64,000 nt of DNA. Source: Amaranthus tricolor. Lineage: Eukaryota > Streptophyta > Magnoliopsida > Caryophyllales > Amaranthaceae. The notes beneath the pieces are model-generated. The model worked only from the letters and a program-made list of their open reading frames with translations. It made no database searches and was not told the origin of the DNA. How positions within the stretch are numbered: position 1 is the stretch's first letter; every line of letters starts with the position of its first letter. This document shows, in pieces, positions 36,601 to 50,915 of the stretch. The stretch is from positions 22,902,159 to 22,966,158 of the forward strand of contig NC_080059.1 in assembly GCF_026212465.1 (NCBI RefSeq), in the 5' to 3' direction. The translations under genes were made by a program, and so were the position numbers.

Positions 36601-38400
36601 TATTGTGTTGAGTCAGTTAGAATTAAAAATTCATCGTCATATGAAAGAAATTACGTGTTAAGCTGCGACTTTATGGGTTTTTATTCTTATTTGGCATTTT
36701 CGCGCTTTAAGTCGATCAATCATGGTTTGTTTTGCACGAAACTTTGCACACAACAGTATTTGGTATATATTATTGTGTTGAAGTGGTTAAAATTTTAAAT
36801 AATAGCCATATTCTAGAAATTACGCGTTAAATTGCGATTTTATGGGTTCTTAAGCTTTTTAGGCACTTTCGCGCAAAAAGTTGCTCAAACTTGATTTGTT
36901 TTGCACGAAACTTTGCACACAACACTATTTGGTATATATTATTGTGTTGAGGTGGTTAGAATTGAAAATCATCGTCATATGCTAGAAATTACGTGTTAAG
37001 TTGCGACTTTATGGGTTTTTAAGCTTTTTAGGCACTTTTGAGCATAAAGTAGCTCAAACTTAATTTGTTTTGCACGAAACTTTGCACAAAACACTACTTG
37101 GTATATATTATTGTGTTGAAGTGGTTAGAATTGAAAATCATCGTCATATGCTAGAGATTACGTGTTTAGTTGCGATTTTATGGGTTTTTATGCTTTTTTG
37201 GCACTTTCGCGTATAAAGTAGCTCAAACATGGTTTGTTTTGCGCGAAACTTTGCACACAACACTATTTGGTATATATTATTGTGTTGAAGTGGTTAGAAT
37301 TGAAAATTATCGTCATATGCTAGAGATTACGTGTTAAGTTGCGATTTTATGGGTTTTAAAGCTTTTTTGGCACTTTCGCGTATAAAGTAGCTCAAACATG
37401 GTTTTTGTTTTGCACGAAACTTTGCACACAACACTATTTGGTATATATTATTGTGTTGAAGTGGTTAGAATTGAAAATAATAGTCAGTTGCTAGAAATTA
37501 CGTGTTATGTTGCGATTTTATGGATTTTTAAGTTTTTTGGAACTTTCGCGCATAAAGTAGTTCAAATTTAGTTTGTTTTGCACGAAACTTGGTACACAAC
37601 ACTATTTGGTATATATTATTGTGTTGAAGCGGTAAGAATTCAAAATTCATCGTCATATGCAAGAAATTACGTGTTAAGTTGCGACTTCATGGGTTTTTAA
37701 GCTTATTTAGCACTTTCGCGCATAAAGTCGATGAAACATGGTTTGTTTTGCGCGAAAAATTGCACACAACACTATTTGGTATATATTATTGTGTTTAAAT
37801 GGTTAGAATTGAAAATCATCGTCATATGCTAGAAATTACGTGTTCAGTTGCGATTTTATTGGTTTTAAAGGTCTTTTGGAACTTTCGCGCATAAAGTAGC
37901 TCAAACATGGTTTGTTTTGCACGAAACTTTGCACACAACCACTATTTGGTATATAGTATTTTGTTGAAGTGGTTAGAATTTAAAATAATGGTCATATGCT
38001 AGAAATTACGTGTTAAGTTGTGATTTTATGGGTTTTTAAGCTTTTTAGGTACTTTCGCGCATAAAGTAGCTCAAACTTGATTTGTTTTGCACAAAACTTT
38101 GCAAACAACACTATTTGGTATATAGTATTTTGTTGAAGTGGTTAGAATTTAAAATCATCGTCATATGCTAGAAATTACGTGTTAAGTTGCGATTTTATGG
38201 GTTTATAAACTTTTTTGGCACTTTCGCGCATCAAGTAGCTCAAACTTGGTGTGTTTTGCACAAAACTTTGCACACAACACTATTTGGTGTATATTATTGT
38301 GTTGAAGCGGTTAGAATTGAAAATAATCGTCATATGCTAGAGATTACGTGTTAAGTTGCGATTTTATGGGTTTTTAAGCTTTTTATACACTTTCGAGGAT
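33650..38400 (+). repeat. 7-mer/14-mer higher-order repeat (1,185 and 2,369 bp)
   Basis: CAGTTGCTAG, a rare form of the CATATGCTAG site, occurs at 33931, 35116 and 37485, spaced 1,185 (seven monomers) and 2,369 (fourteen). GGTTTTAAAGGTCTTTTGG shows the same spacing (about 34308, 35492, 37861). CACACTACAC recurs at 33871 and 35056, but its monomer is missing from the third copy. GCTTTTTATACAC at 36009 and 38379 extends the 14-mer match to about 38.4 kb. Confidence 0.8.
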
Positions 38401-38699
38401 AAAGTAGCTCAAACTTGATTTGTTTTACACGAAACATGGCACACAACACTATATGGTATATATTATTGTGTTGAAGTGGTTAGAATTGAAAATAATAGTC
38501 ATATGCTAGAAATTACGTGTTAAGTTGCGATTTCATGGGTTTTTAAGCTTTTTTGGCACTTTCGCGTATAAAGTAACTCAAACTTGGTGTGTGTTGCACG
38601 AAACTTTGCAGACAACACTATTTGGTATATATTATTGTGTTGAGTTAGTTAGAATTGAAAATCATCGTCATATGCTAGAGATTACGTGTTAAGTTTCGA

Positions 38700-38830
38700 T
38701 TTTATGGGTTTTTAAGTTTTTTGGCACTTTCGCGCATAAAGTAGTTCAAACTTGGTTTGTTTTGCACGAAATTTGGCACACAACACTATTTATGGGTTTT
38801 TATTCTTATTTGGCATTTTCGCGCTTTAAG
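38700..38830 (+). repeat. internally deleted satellite monomer
   Basis: Around 38784-38792 CAACACTATTT runs directly into ATGGGTTTTTATTC, skipping about 80 bp of the normal monomer including the TATATATTATTG block and the NdeI site. The paralogous position near 36.6 kb is intact, so this is a deletion in this copy, with TTT shared by both edges. Confidence 0.8.
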
Positions 38831-40114
38831 TCGATCAATCATGGTTTGTTTTGCACGAAACTTTGCACACAATAGTATTTGGTATATATTATTGTGTTGA
38901 AGTGGTTAAAATTTTAAATAATAGCCATATTCTAGAAATTACGCGTTAAATTGCGATTTTATGGGTTTTTAAGCTTTTTAGGAACTTTCGCGCATAAAGT
39001 AGCTCAAACTTGATTTGTTTTGCACGAAACTTTGCACACAACACTATTTGGTATATATTATTGTGTTGAGGTGGTTAGAATTGAAAATCATCGTCATATG
39101 CTAGAAATTACGTGTTAAGTTGCGACTTTATGGGTTTTTAAGCTTTTTAGGCACTTTTGAGCATAAAGTAGATCAAACTTAATTTGTTTTGCACGAAACT
39201 TTGCACAAAACACTACTTGGTATATATTATTGTGTTGAAGTGGTTAGAATTGAAAATCATCGTCATATGCTAGAGATTACGTGTTTAGTTGCGATTTTAT
39301 GGGTTATATACTTTTTTGGCACTTTAGCATATAAAGTTGCTCAAACTTGGTTTTTATTTTGCACGAAACTTTGCACACAACACTATTTGGTGTATATTAT
39401 TGTGTTGAAGTGGTTAGAATTAAAAATAATAGTCATATGCTAGAATTACGTGTTAAGTTGCGATTTTATGGTTTTTATGCTTTTTAGACACTTTCGCGCA
39501 TAAAGTAGCTCAAACTGGATTTGTTTTGCACGAAACTTTGCACACAATACTATTTGGCATATATTATTGTGTTGAAGTTGTTAGAATTGATAATATTAGT
39601 CATATGCTAGAAATTACGTGTTAAGTTTCGATTTTATGGGTTTTTAAGCTTTTTTGGCACTTTCGCGCATAAAATAGCTCACACTTGATTTGTTATGCAC
39701 TAAAGTTGGCACACAACACTATTTGGTACATATTATGGTGTTGAAATGGTTAGAATTCAAAATAATAGTCATTTGCTAGAAATTACTGGTTATGTTGCGA
39801 TTTTATGGGTTTTTAAGTTTTTTGGCACTTTCGCGCATAAAGTTGTTCAAACTTGGTTTGTTTTTCACGAAACTTGGCACACAACACTATTTGGTATATA
39901 TTATTGTGTTGAGTTTGTTAGAATTCAAAATTCATCGTCATATGTAAGAAATTACGTGTTAAGTTGCGACTTTATGGGTTTTTAAGCTTATTTGGCAGTT
40001 TCGCGCATTAAGTCGATCAATCATGGTTTGTTTTGCACGAAACTTTGCACACAACAGTATTTGGTATATATTATTGTGTTGAAGTGGTTAAAATTTAAAA
40101 TAATAGCCATATGC

Positions 40115-43100
40115 TAGAAATTACGTGTTAAGTTGCGATTTTATGGGTTTTTAAGCTTTTTTGGCACTTTTGCGCATAAAGTAGCTCAAACTTAATTTGT
40201 TTTGCTCGAAACTTTGAACAAAACACTACTTGGTATATATTATTGTGTTGAGGTGGTTAGAATTGAAAATCATCGTCATATGCTAGAAATTACGTGTTAA
40301 GTTGCAATTTTATGGGTTTTTAAGCTTTTTTGGCACTTTCGCGCATAAAGTAGCTCACACTTGATTTGTTATGCACGAAACTTCGCACACAACACTATAT
40401 GGTACATATTATGGTGTTGAAATGGTTAGAATTCAAAATAATAGTCATTTGCTAGAAATTACGTGTTATGTTGCGATTTTATGGGTTTTTAAGTTTTTTG
40501 GCACTTTCGCGCATAAAGTAGTTCAAACTTTGTTTGTTTTGCACGAAACTTGGCACACAACACTATTTGGTATATATTATTGTGTTGAAGTGGTTAGAAT
40601 TTAAAATAATAGTCATATACAAGAAATTACGTGTTAAGTTACGATTTTCTGGGTTTTTAAGCTTTTTTGGCACTTTTGCGCATAAAGTAGCTCACACTTA
40701 ATTTGTTTTGCACGAAACATTGAACAAAACACTACTTGGTATATATTATTGTGTTGAGGTGCTTAGAATTGAAAATCATCGTCATATGCTAGAAATTACG
40801 TATTAAGTTGCGATTTTATGGGTTTTTAATCTTTTTTGGAACTTTCGAGCATAAAGTAGCTCAAACATGGTTTGTTTTGCACGAAACTTTGCTTACAACA
40901 CTATTTGGTATATATTATTGTGTTGAAGTGTTTAGAATTGAAAATCATCTTCATATGCTAGAGATTACGTGTTAAGTTGCGATTTTATGGGTTTTTAAGC
41001 TTTTTTGGCACTTTCGCGTATAAAGTAGCTCAAACTTGTTTTGTTTTGCACGAAACTTTGCACACAACACTATTTGGTATATATTATTGTGTTGAAGTGG
41101 TAAGAAATGAAAATCATCGTGATATGCTAGAGATTACGTGTTAAGTTTCGATTTTACGTGTTTTTAAGCTTTTTAGGCACTTTTGCGCATAAAGTATCTG
41201 AAACTTAATTTGTTTTGCACGAAACTTTGCACAAAACACTACTTGGTATATATTATTGTGTTGAGGTCGTTAGAATTGAAAATCATCGTCATATGGTAGA
41301 AATTACGTGTTAAGTTTCGATTTTATGGTTTTTTTATCTTTTTTGGAACTTTCGCGCATAAAGTAGCTCAAACATGGTTTGTTTTGCACGAAACTTTGCA
41401 CACAACACTATTTGGTATATATTATTGTGTTGAAGTGGTTAGAATTGAAAATCATCGTCATATGCTAGAGATTACGTTTTAAGTTTCGATTTTATGGGTT
41501 TTTAAGGTTTTTTGGCACTTTCGCGCATAAAATAGCTCACACTTGATTTATTATGCACGAAACTTGGCACACAACACTGTTTGGTACATATTATGGTGTT
41601 GAAATGATTAGAATTCAAAATAATAGTCATTTGCTAGAAATTACGTGTTATGTTGCGATTTTATGGGTTTTTAAGTTTTTTGGCACTTTCGCGCATAAAG
41701 TTGTTCAAACTTGGTTTGTTTTGCACGAAACTTGGCACACAACACTATTTGGTAAATATTATTGTGTTGAGTTAGTTAGAATTCAAAATTCATCGTCATA
41801 TGAAAGAAATTACGTGTTAAGTTACGACTTTATGGGTTTTTAAGCTTTTTAGGCACTTTTGAGCATAAAGTAGCTCAAACTTAATTTGTTTTGCACGAAA
41901 CTTTGCACAAAACACTACTTGGTATATATTATTGTGTTGAAGTGGTTAGAATTGAAAATCATCGTCATATGCTAGAGATTACGTGTTTAGTTGCGATTTT
42001 ATGGGTTTTTATGCTTTTTTGGCACTTTCGCGTATAAAGTTGCTCAAACTTGGTTTTTATTTTGCACGAAACTTTGCACACAACACTATTTGGTGTATAT
42101 TATTGTGTTAAAGTGGTTAGAATTGAAAATAATAGTCATATGCTAGAATTACGTGTTATGTTGCGATTTTATGGTTTTTAAGCTTTTTAGACACTTTCGC
42201 GCATAAAGAAGCTCAAACTTGATTTGTTTTGCACAAAACATTGCACACAATACTATTTGGTATGTATTATTGTGTTGAAGTTGTTAGAATTGATAATAAT
42301 AGTCATATGCTAGAAATTACGTGTTAAGTTTCGATTTTATGGGTTTTTAAGCTTTTTTGGCACTTTCGCGCATAAAATAGTTCACACTTGATTTGTTATG
42401 CACGAAACTTGGCACACAACACTATTTGATACATATAATGGTGTTGAAATGGTTAGAATTCAAAATAATAGTCATTTGCTAGAAATTACTTGTTATGTTG
42501 CGATTTTATGGGTTTTTAAGTTTTTTGGCACTTTCGCGCATAAAGTTGTTCAAACTTGGTTTGTTTTGCACGAAACTTTGCACACAACAGTATTTGGAAT
42601 ATATTATTGTGTTGAAGTGGTTAAAATTTTAAATAATATCCATATGCTAGAAATTACGTGTTAAGTTGCGATTTTATCGGTTTTTATGCTTTTTAGGCAC
42701 TTTCGCGAATAAAGTAGCTCAAACTTGATTTGTTTTGCACGAAACTTTTCACACAACACTATTTGGTATATATTATTGTGTTGAGTTGGTTAGAATTCAA
42801 AATTCATCGTCATATGTAAGAAATTACGTGTTAAGTTGCGACTTTATGGGTTTTTAAGCTTATTTGGCACTTTCGTGCATTAAATCGATCAACCATGGTT
42901 TGTTTTGCACGAAACTTTGCACACAAAAGTATTTGGTATATATAATATTGTGTTGAAGTGGTTAAAATTTAATAGCCATATGCTAGAAATTACGTGTTAA
43001 GTTGCGATTTTATGGGTTTTTAAGCTTTTTAGGCACTTTCGCGAATAAAGTAGCTCAAACTTGATTTGTTTTGCACGAAACTTTGCACACAACACTATTT

Positions 43101-44000
43101 GGTATATATTATTGTGTTGAGGTGTTTAGAATTGAAAATCATCGTCATATGCTAGCAATAACGTGTTAAGTTGCGATTTTATGGGTTTTTATGCTTTTTT
43201 GGCACGTTCGCGCATAAAATAGCTCAAACTTGGTGTGTTTAGCACAAAACTTTTTTCACAACACTCTTTGGTATATATTATTGTGTTTAAATGGTTAGAA
43301 TTGAAAATCATCGTAATATGCTAGAAAATACGTGTTAAGTTGCGATTTTATGGGTTTTTAAGCTTTTAAGGAACTTTTGCGCATAAAGTAGCTCAAACAT
43401 GGTTTGTTTTGCACGAAACTTTGCACACAACACTATTTGGTATATATTATTGTGTTGAAGTGGTTAGAATTGAAACGCATCGTCATGTGCTAGTGATTAC
43501 GTGTTATGTTGCGATTTTATGGGTTTTTAAGCTTTTTCGGCACTTTCGCGCATAAAGTAGCTCACACTTGATTTGTTATGCACGAAACTTGGCACACAAC
43601 ACTATTTGGTACATATTATGGTGTTGAAATGGTTAGAATTCAAAATAATAGTCATTTGCTAGAAATTACGTGTTATGTTGCGATTTTATGGGTTTTTAAG
43701 TTTTTTGGCACTTTCGCTCATAAAGTAGTTCAAACTTTCTTTGTTTCGCACGAAACTTGGCACACAACACTATTTGGTATATATTATTGTGTTGAAGTGG
43801 TTAGAATTTAAAATAATAGTCATATACTAGAAATTACGTGTTAAGTTGCGATTTTATGGGTTTTTAAGCTTTTTAGGCACTTTTGCGCATAAAGTAGCTC
43901 AAACTTAATTTGTTTTGCACGAAACTTTGAACAAAACACTACTTGGTATATATTTTTGTGTTGAGGTGGTTAGAATTGAAAATCATCGTCATATGCTAGA
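40115..44000 (+). repeat. 3.9-kb satellite block, first copy
   Basis: This block recurs at about 47026-50915. The rare TTTGCTCGAAA occurs at 40201 and 47112 (offset 6,911) and GCTTTTTCGGCAC at 43531 and 50446 (offset 6,915). Between them the offset is 6,742 (B monomers at 41553 and 48295, 42398 and 49140), because this copy has one extra monomer near 41.2 kb and the other has one extra near 49.4 kb. It is thus a direct, non-adjacent duplication with monomer-sized gains or losses. Confidence 0.8.
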
Positions 44001-44359
44001 AATTACGTGTTAAGTTGCAATTTTATGGGTTTTTATGCTTTTTTGGCACTTTCGCGTATAAAGTTGCTCAAACATGGTTTGTTTTGCACGAAACTTTGCA
44101 TACAACACTATTTGGTATATATTATTGTGTTGAAGTGGTTAGAATTGAAAATCATCATCATATGCTAGAGATTACATGTTAAGTTGCGATTTTATGGGTT
44201 TTTAAGCTTTTTTGACACTTTCGCGTATAAAGTAGCTCAAACATGGTTTGTTTTGCACGAAACTTTGCATACAACACTATTTGGTATATATTATTGTGTT
44301 GAAGTGGTTAGAATTGAAAATCATCATCATATGCTAGAGATTACATGTTAAGTTGCGAT

Positions 44360-47300
44360 TTTATGGGCTTTTAACCTTTTCAGGCACTTTCGCGCATAAA
44401 GTAGCTCAAACTTGATTTGTTTTGCACGAAACTTTGCACACAACACTATTTGGTATATATTATTGTGTTGAGGTGGTTAGAATTGAAAATCATCGTCATA
44501 TGCTAGAAATTACGTGTTAAGTTGCAATTTTATGGGTTTTTAAGCTTTTTTGGAACTTTCGAGCATAAAGTAGCTCAAACATGGTTTGTTTTGCACGAAA
44601 CTTTGCATACAACACTATTTGGTATATATTATTGTGTTGAAGTGGTTAGAATTGAAAATTATCATCATATGCTAGAGATTACGTGTTAAGTTGCGATTTT
44701 ATGGTGTTTTATGCTTTTTTGGCACTTTCGCGTATAAAGTAGCTCAAGCTTGTTTTGTTTTGCACGAAACTTTGCACACAACACTATTTGGTATATATTA
44801 TTGTGTGGAAGTGGTTAGAATTTAAAATCATCGTCATATGCTAGAGATTACGTGTTAAGTTTCGATTTTATGGGTTTTAAAGCTTTTTTGGCACTTTCGC
44901 GCATAAAATAGCACACACTTGATTTATTATGCACGAAACTTGACCCACAACACTATTTGGTACATATTATGGTGTTGAAATGATTAGAATTCAAAATAAT
45001 AGTCATTTGCTAGAAATTACGTGTTATGTTGCGATTTTATGGGTTTTTAAGTTTTTTGGCACTTTCGCGCATAAAGTTGTTCAAACTTGGTTTGTTTTGC
45101 ACGAAACTTGGCACACAACACTCTTTGGTATATATTATTGTGTTTAAATGGTTAGAATTGAAAATCATCGTCATATGCTAGAAATAACAAGTTAAGTTGC
45201 AATTTTATGGGTTTTTAAGCTTTTTTGGAACTTTCGAGCATAAAGTAGCTCAAACATGGTTTGTTTTGCACGAAACTTTGCATACAACACTATTTGGTAT
45301 ATATTATTGTGTTGAAGTGGTTAGAATTGAAAATCATCATCATATGCTAGAGATAACGTGTTAAGTTGCGATTTTATGGGTTTTTAAGCTTTTTTGGCAC
45401 TTTCGCGCATAAAATAGCACACACTTGATTTATTATGCACGAAACTTGACCCCCAACACTATTTGGTGCATATTATGGTGTTGAAATGATTAGAATTCAA
45501 AATAATAGTCATTTGCTAGAAATTACGTGTTATGTTGCGATTTTATGGGTTTTTAAGTTTTTTGGCACTTTCGCGCATAAAGTTGTTCAAACTTGGTTTG
45601 TTTTGCACGAAACGTGGCACACAACACTATTTGATAAATATTATTGTGTTGAGTTGGTTAGAATTAAAAATTCATCGTCATATGAAAGAAATTACGTGTT
45701 AAGTTGCGACTTTATGGGTTTTTAAGCTTATTTGGCACTTTCGCGCATTAAGTCAATCAATCATGGTTTGTTTTGCACGAAACTTTGCACACAACAGTAT
45801 TTGGTATATATTATTGTGTTGAAGTCGTTAAAATTTTAATTAATAGCCATATTGTAGAAATTACGCGTTATGTTGCGATTTTATGGGTTTTTATGCTTTT
45901 TAGGCACTTTCGCGCATAAAGTAGCTCAAACTTCATTAGTTTTGCACGAAACTTGGCACACAACACTATTTGGTATATATTATTGTGTTGTGGTGGTTAG
46001 AATTGAAAATCATTGTCATATGCTAGAAATTACGTGTTAAGTTGTGATTTAATGGGTTTTTAAGCTTTTTTGGCACGTTCGCGCATAAAATAGCTCAAAC
46101 TTGGTGTGTTTAGCACAAAACTTTGCACACAACACTCTTTGGTATATATTATTGTGTTTAAATGGTTAGAATTGAAAATCATCGTCATATGCTAGAAATT
46201 ACGTGTTAAGTTGCGATTTTATAGGTTTTAAGGCTTTTTTGGAACTTTCGCGCATAAAGTAGCTCAAACATGGTTTATTTTGCACGAAACTTTGCGCACA
46301 ACACTATTTGGTATATATTATTGTCTTGAAGTGGTTAGAATTGAAAATCATCGTCATATGCTAGTGATTACGTGTTATGTTGCGATTTTATGGGTTTTTA
46401 AGCGTTTTTGGCACTTTCGCGCATAAAGTAGCTCAAACTTGTTTTGTTTTGCACGAAACTTTGCACACAACACTATTTGGTATATATTATTGTTGAAGTG
46501 GTTAGAATTGAAAATCATAGTCATATGCTAGAAATTACATGTTAAGTTGCGATTTTATGGGTTTTTAAGCTTTTTTGTCACTTTCGCGCATAAAGTAGCT
46601 CAAACCTGATTTGTTATGCACGAAACTTGGCACACAACACTATTTGGTACATATTATGGTGTTGAAATGGTTAGAATTCAAAATAAAAGTCATTTGCTAG
46701 AAATTACGTGTTATGTTGCGATTTTACGGGTTTTTAAGTTTTTTGGCACTTTCGCGCATAAAATAGTTCAAACTTGGTTTGTTTTGGACGAAACTTGGCA
46801 CACAACACTATTTGGTATATATTATTGTGTTGAAGCAAAATTCGTCGTCATATGCAAGAAATTACGTGTTACGTTGCGATTTATATGGGTTTTGAAGCTT
46901 ATTTGGCACTTTCGCGCATAATGTCGATCAAACATGGCTTGATTTGCACGAAACTTTGCACACAACACTATTTGGTATATATTATTGTGTTGAAGTGGTT
47001 AGAATTTAAAATAATAGTCATATGCTAGAAATTACGTGTTAAGTTGCGATTTTATGGGTTTTTAAGCTTTTTTGGCACTTTTGCGCATAAAGTAGTTCAA
47101 ACTTAATTTGTTTTGCTCGAAAATTTGAACAAAACACTACTTGGTATATATTATTGTGTTGAGGTGGTTAGAATTTAAAATCATCGTCATATGCTAGAAA
47201 TTACGTGTTAAGTTGCAATTTTATGGGTTTTTAAGCTTTTTTGGCACTTTCGCGCATAAAGTAGCTCACACTTGATTTGTTATGCACGAAACTTGGCACA
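44360..47300 (+). repeat. satellite block shared with 54.8-57.3 kb
   Basis: GGGCTTTTAACCTTTT occurs at 44365 and 54842 and GGAACTTTCGAGC at 44552 and 55029, both at offset 10,477. Further right the offset is 10,308 (one monomer less), as shown by the shared monomer in which GTTGAAGC is followed directly by AAAATTCGTCGTC, missing about 10 bp, near 46834 and 57142. This block therefore predates or seeded the tandem 3.5-kb units to the right. Confidence 0.8.
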
Positions 47301-50300
47301 CAACACTATTTGGTACATATTATGGTGTTGAAATGGTTAGAATTCAAAATAATAGTCATTTGCTAGAAATTACGTGTTATGTTGCGATTTTATGGGTTTT
47401 TAAGTTTTTTGGCACTTTCGCGCATAAAGTAGTTCAAACTTTGTTTGTTTTACACGAAACTTGGCACACAACACTATTTGGTATATATTATTGTGGTGAA
47501 GTGGTTAGAATTTAAAATAATAGTCATATACAAGAAATTACGTGTTAAGTTGCGATTTTATGGGTTTTTAAGCTTTTTTGGCACTTTTGCGCATAAAGTA
47601 GCTCACACTTAATTTGTTTTGCACGAAACTTTGAACAAAACACTACTTGGTATATATTATTGTGTTGAGGTGCTTAGAATTGAAAATCATCGTCATATGC
47701 TAGAAATTACGTGTTAAGTTGCGATTTTATGGGTTTTTAATCTTTTTTGGAACTTTCGCGCATAAAGTAGCTCAAACATGGTTTGTTTTGCACGAAACTT
47801 TGCTTACAACACTATTTGGTATATATTATTGTGTTGAAGTGGTTAGAATTGAAAATCATCTTCATATGCTAGAGATTACGTGTTAAGTTGCGATTTTATG
47901 GGTTTTTAAGCTTTTTTGGCACTTTCGCGTATAAAGTAGCTCAAACTTGTTTTGTTTTGCACGAAACTTTGCACACAACACTATTTGGTATATATTATTG
48001 TGTTGAAGTGGTTAGAAATGAAAATCATCGTCATATGCTAGAGATTACGTGTTAAGTTTCGATTTTGTGCGTTTTTAAGCTTTTTAGGCACTTTCGCGCA
48101 TAAAGTAGCTCAAACATGGTTTGTTTTGCACGAAACTTTGCACACAACACTATTTGGTATATATTATTGTGTTGAAGTGGTTAGAATTGAAAATCATCGT
48201 CATATGCTAGAGATTACGTGTTAAGTTTCGATTTTATGGGTTTTTAAGCTTTTTTGGCACTTTCGCGCATAAAATAGCTCACACTTGATTTATTATGCAC
48301 GAAACTTGGCACACAACACTGTTTGGTACATATTATGGTGTTGAAATGATTAGAATTCAAAATAATAGTCATTTGCTAGAAATTACGTGTTATGTTGCGA
48401 TTTTATGGGTTTTTAAGTTTTTTGGCACTTTCGCGCATAAAGTAGTTCAAACTTGGTTTGTTTTTCACGAAACTTGGCACACAACACTATTTGGTAAATA
48501 TTATTGTGTTGAGTTAGTTAGAATTCAAAATTCATCGTCATATGAAAGAAATTACGTGTTAAGTTACGACTTTATGGGTTTTTAAGCTTTTTAGGCACTT
48601 TTGAGCATAAAGTAGCTCAAACTTAATTTGTTTTGCACGAAACTTTGCACAAAACACTACTTGGTATATATTATTGTGTTGAAGTGGTTAGAATTGAAAA
48701 TCATCGTCATATGCTAGAGATTACGTGTTTAGTTGCGATTTTATGGGTTTTTATGCTTTTTTGGCACTTTCGCGTATAAAGTTGCTCAAACTTGGTTTTT
48801 ATTTTGCACGAAACATTGCACACAACACTATTTGGTGTATATTATTGTGTTAAAGTGGTTAGAATTGAAAATAACAGTCATATGCTAGAATTACGTGTTA
48901 AGTTGCGATTTTATGGTTTTTAAGCTTTTTAGACACTTTCGCGCATAAAGTAGCTCAAACTTGATTTGTTTTGCACAAAACTTTGCACACAATACTATTT
49001 GGTATATATTATTGTGTTGAAGTTGTTAGAATTGATAATAATAGTCATATGCTAGAAATTACGTGTTAAGTTTCGATTTTATGGGTTTTTAAGCTTTTTT
49101 GGCACTTTCGCGCATAAAATAGCTCACACTTGATTTGTTATGCACGAAACTTGGCACATAACACTATTTGGTACATATTATGGTGTTGAAATGGTTAGAA
49201 TTCAAAATAATAGTCATTTGCTAGAAATTATTGGTTATGTTGCGATTTTATGGGTTTTTAAGTTTTTTGGCACTTTCGCGCATAAAGTTGTTCAAACTTG
49301 GTTTGTTTTGCACGAAACTTAGCACACAACACTATTTGGTATATATTATTGTGTTGAGTTGGTTAGAATTCAAAATTCATCGTCATATGTAAGAAATTAC
49401 GTGTTAAGTTGCGACTTTATGGGTTTTTAAGCTTATTTGGCACTTTCACGCATTAAGTCGATCAATCATGGTTTGTTTTGCACGAAACTTTGCACACAAC
49501 AGTATTTGGAATATATTATTGTGTTGAAGTGGGTAAAATTTAAAATAATATCCATATGCTAGAAATTACGTGTTAAGTTGCGATTTTATCGGTTTTTAAG
49601 CTTTTTAGGCACTTTCGAGAATAAAGTAGCTCAAACTTGATTTGTTTTGCACGAAACTTTTCACACAACACTATTTGGTATATATTATTGTGTTGAGTTG
49701 GTTAGAATTCAAAATTCATCGTCATATGTAAGAAATTACGTGTTAAGTTGCGACTTTATGGGTTTTTAAGCTTATTTGGCACTTTCGTGCATTAAGTCGA
49801 TCAACCATGGTTTGTTTTGCACGAAACTTTGCACACAAAAGTATTTGGTATATATTATTGTGTTGAAGTGGTTAAAATTTAAAATAATAGCCATATGCTA
49901 GAAATTACGTGTTAAGTTGCGATTTTATGGGTTTTTAAGCTTTTTAGGCACTTTCGCGAATAAAGTAGCTCAAACTTGATTTGTTTTGCACGAAACTTTG
50001 CACACAATACTATTTGGTATATATTATTGTGTTGAGGTGTTTAGAAGTGAAAATCATCGTCATATGCTAGAAATTACGTGTTAAGTTGCGATTTTATGGG
50101 TTTTTAAGCTTTTTTGGCATGTTCGCGCATAAAATAGCTCAAACTTGGTGTGTTTAGCACAAAACTTTTTTCACAACACTCTTTGGTATATATTATTGTG
50201 TTTAAATGGTTAGAATTGAAAATCATCGTAATATGCTAGAAAATACGTGTTAAGTTGCGATTTTATGGGTTTTTAAGCTTTTAAGGAACTTTTGCGCATA

Positions 50301-50915
50301 AAGTAGCTCAAACATGGTTTGTTTTGCACGAAACTTTGCACACAACACTATTTGGTATATATTATTGTGTTGAAGTGGTTAGAATTGAAACGCATCGTCA
50401 TGTGCTAGTGATTACGTGTTATGTTGCGATTTTATGGGTTTTTAAGCTTTTTCGGCACTTTCGCGCACAAAGTAGCTCACACTTGATTTGTTATGCACGA
50501 AACTTGGTACACAACACTATTTGGTACATATTATGGTGTTGAAATGGTTAGAATTCAAAATAATAGTCATTTGCTAGAAATTACGTGTTATGTTGCGATT
50601 TTATGGGTTTTTAAGTTTTTTGGCACTTTCGCTCATAAAGTAGTTCAAACTTTCTTTGTTTTGCACGAAACTTGGCACACAACACTATTTGGTATATATT
50701 ATTGTGTTGAAGTGGTTAGAATTTAAAATAATAGTCATATACTAGAAATTACATGTTAAGTTGCGATTTTATGGGTTTTTAAGCTTTTTAGGCACTTTTG
50801 CGCATAAAGTAGCTCAAACTTAATTTGTTTTGCACGAAACTTTGAACAAAACACTACTTGGTATATATTTTTGTGTTGAGGTGGTTAGAATTGAACATCA
50901 TCGTCATATGCTAGA
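47026..50915 (+). repeat. 3.9-kb satellite block, second copy
   Basis: This copy shares with the first the TTTGAACAAAACACTACTTGG monomers, GTTCAAACTTTCTTTGTTT near 50645, the TTTTTTCACAACACTC form near 50165 and the TATATATTTTTGTG form near 50863. Similarity ends after about 50915, where this copy has GTTAAGTTGCGATTTT with TTTAATCTTTTTTGGAAC and the first has a GCAATTTT monomer. Confidence 0.8.
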
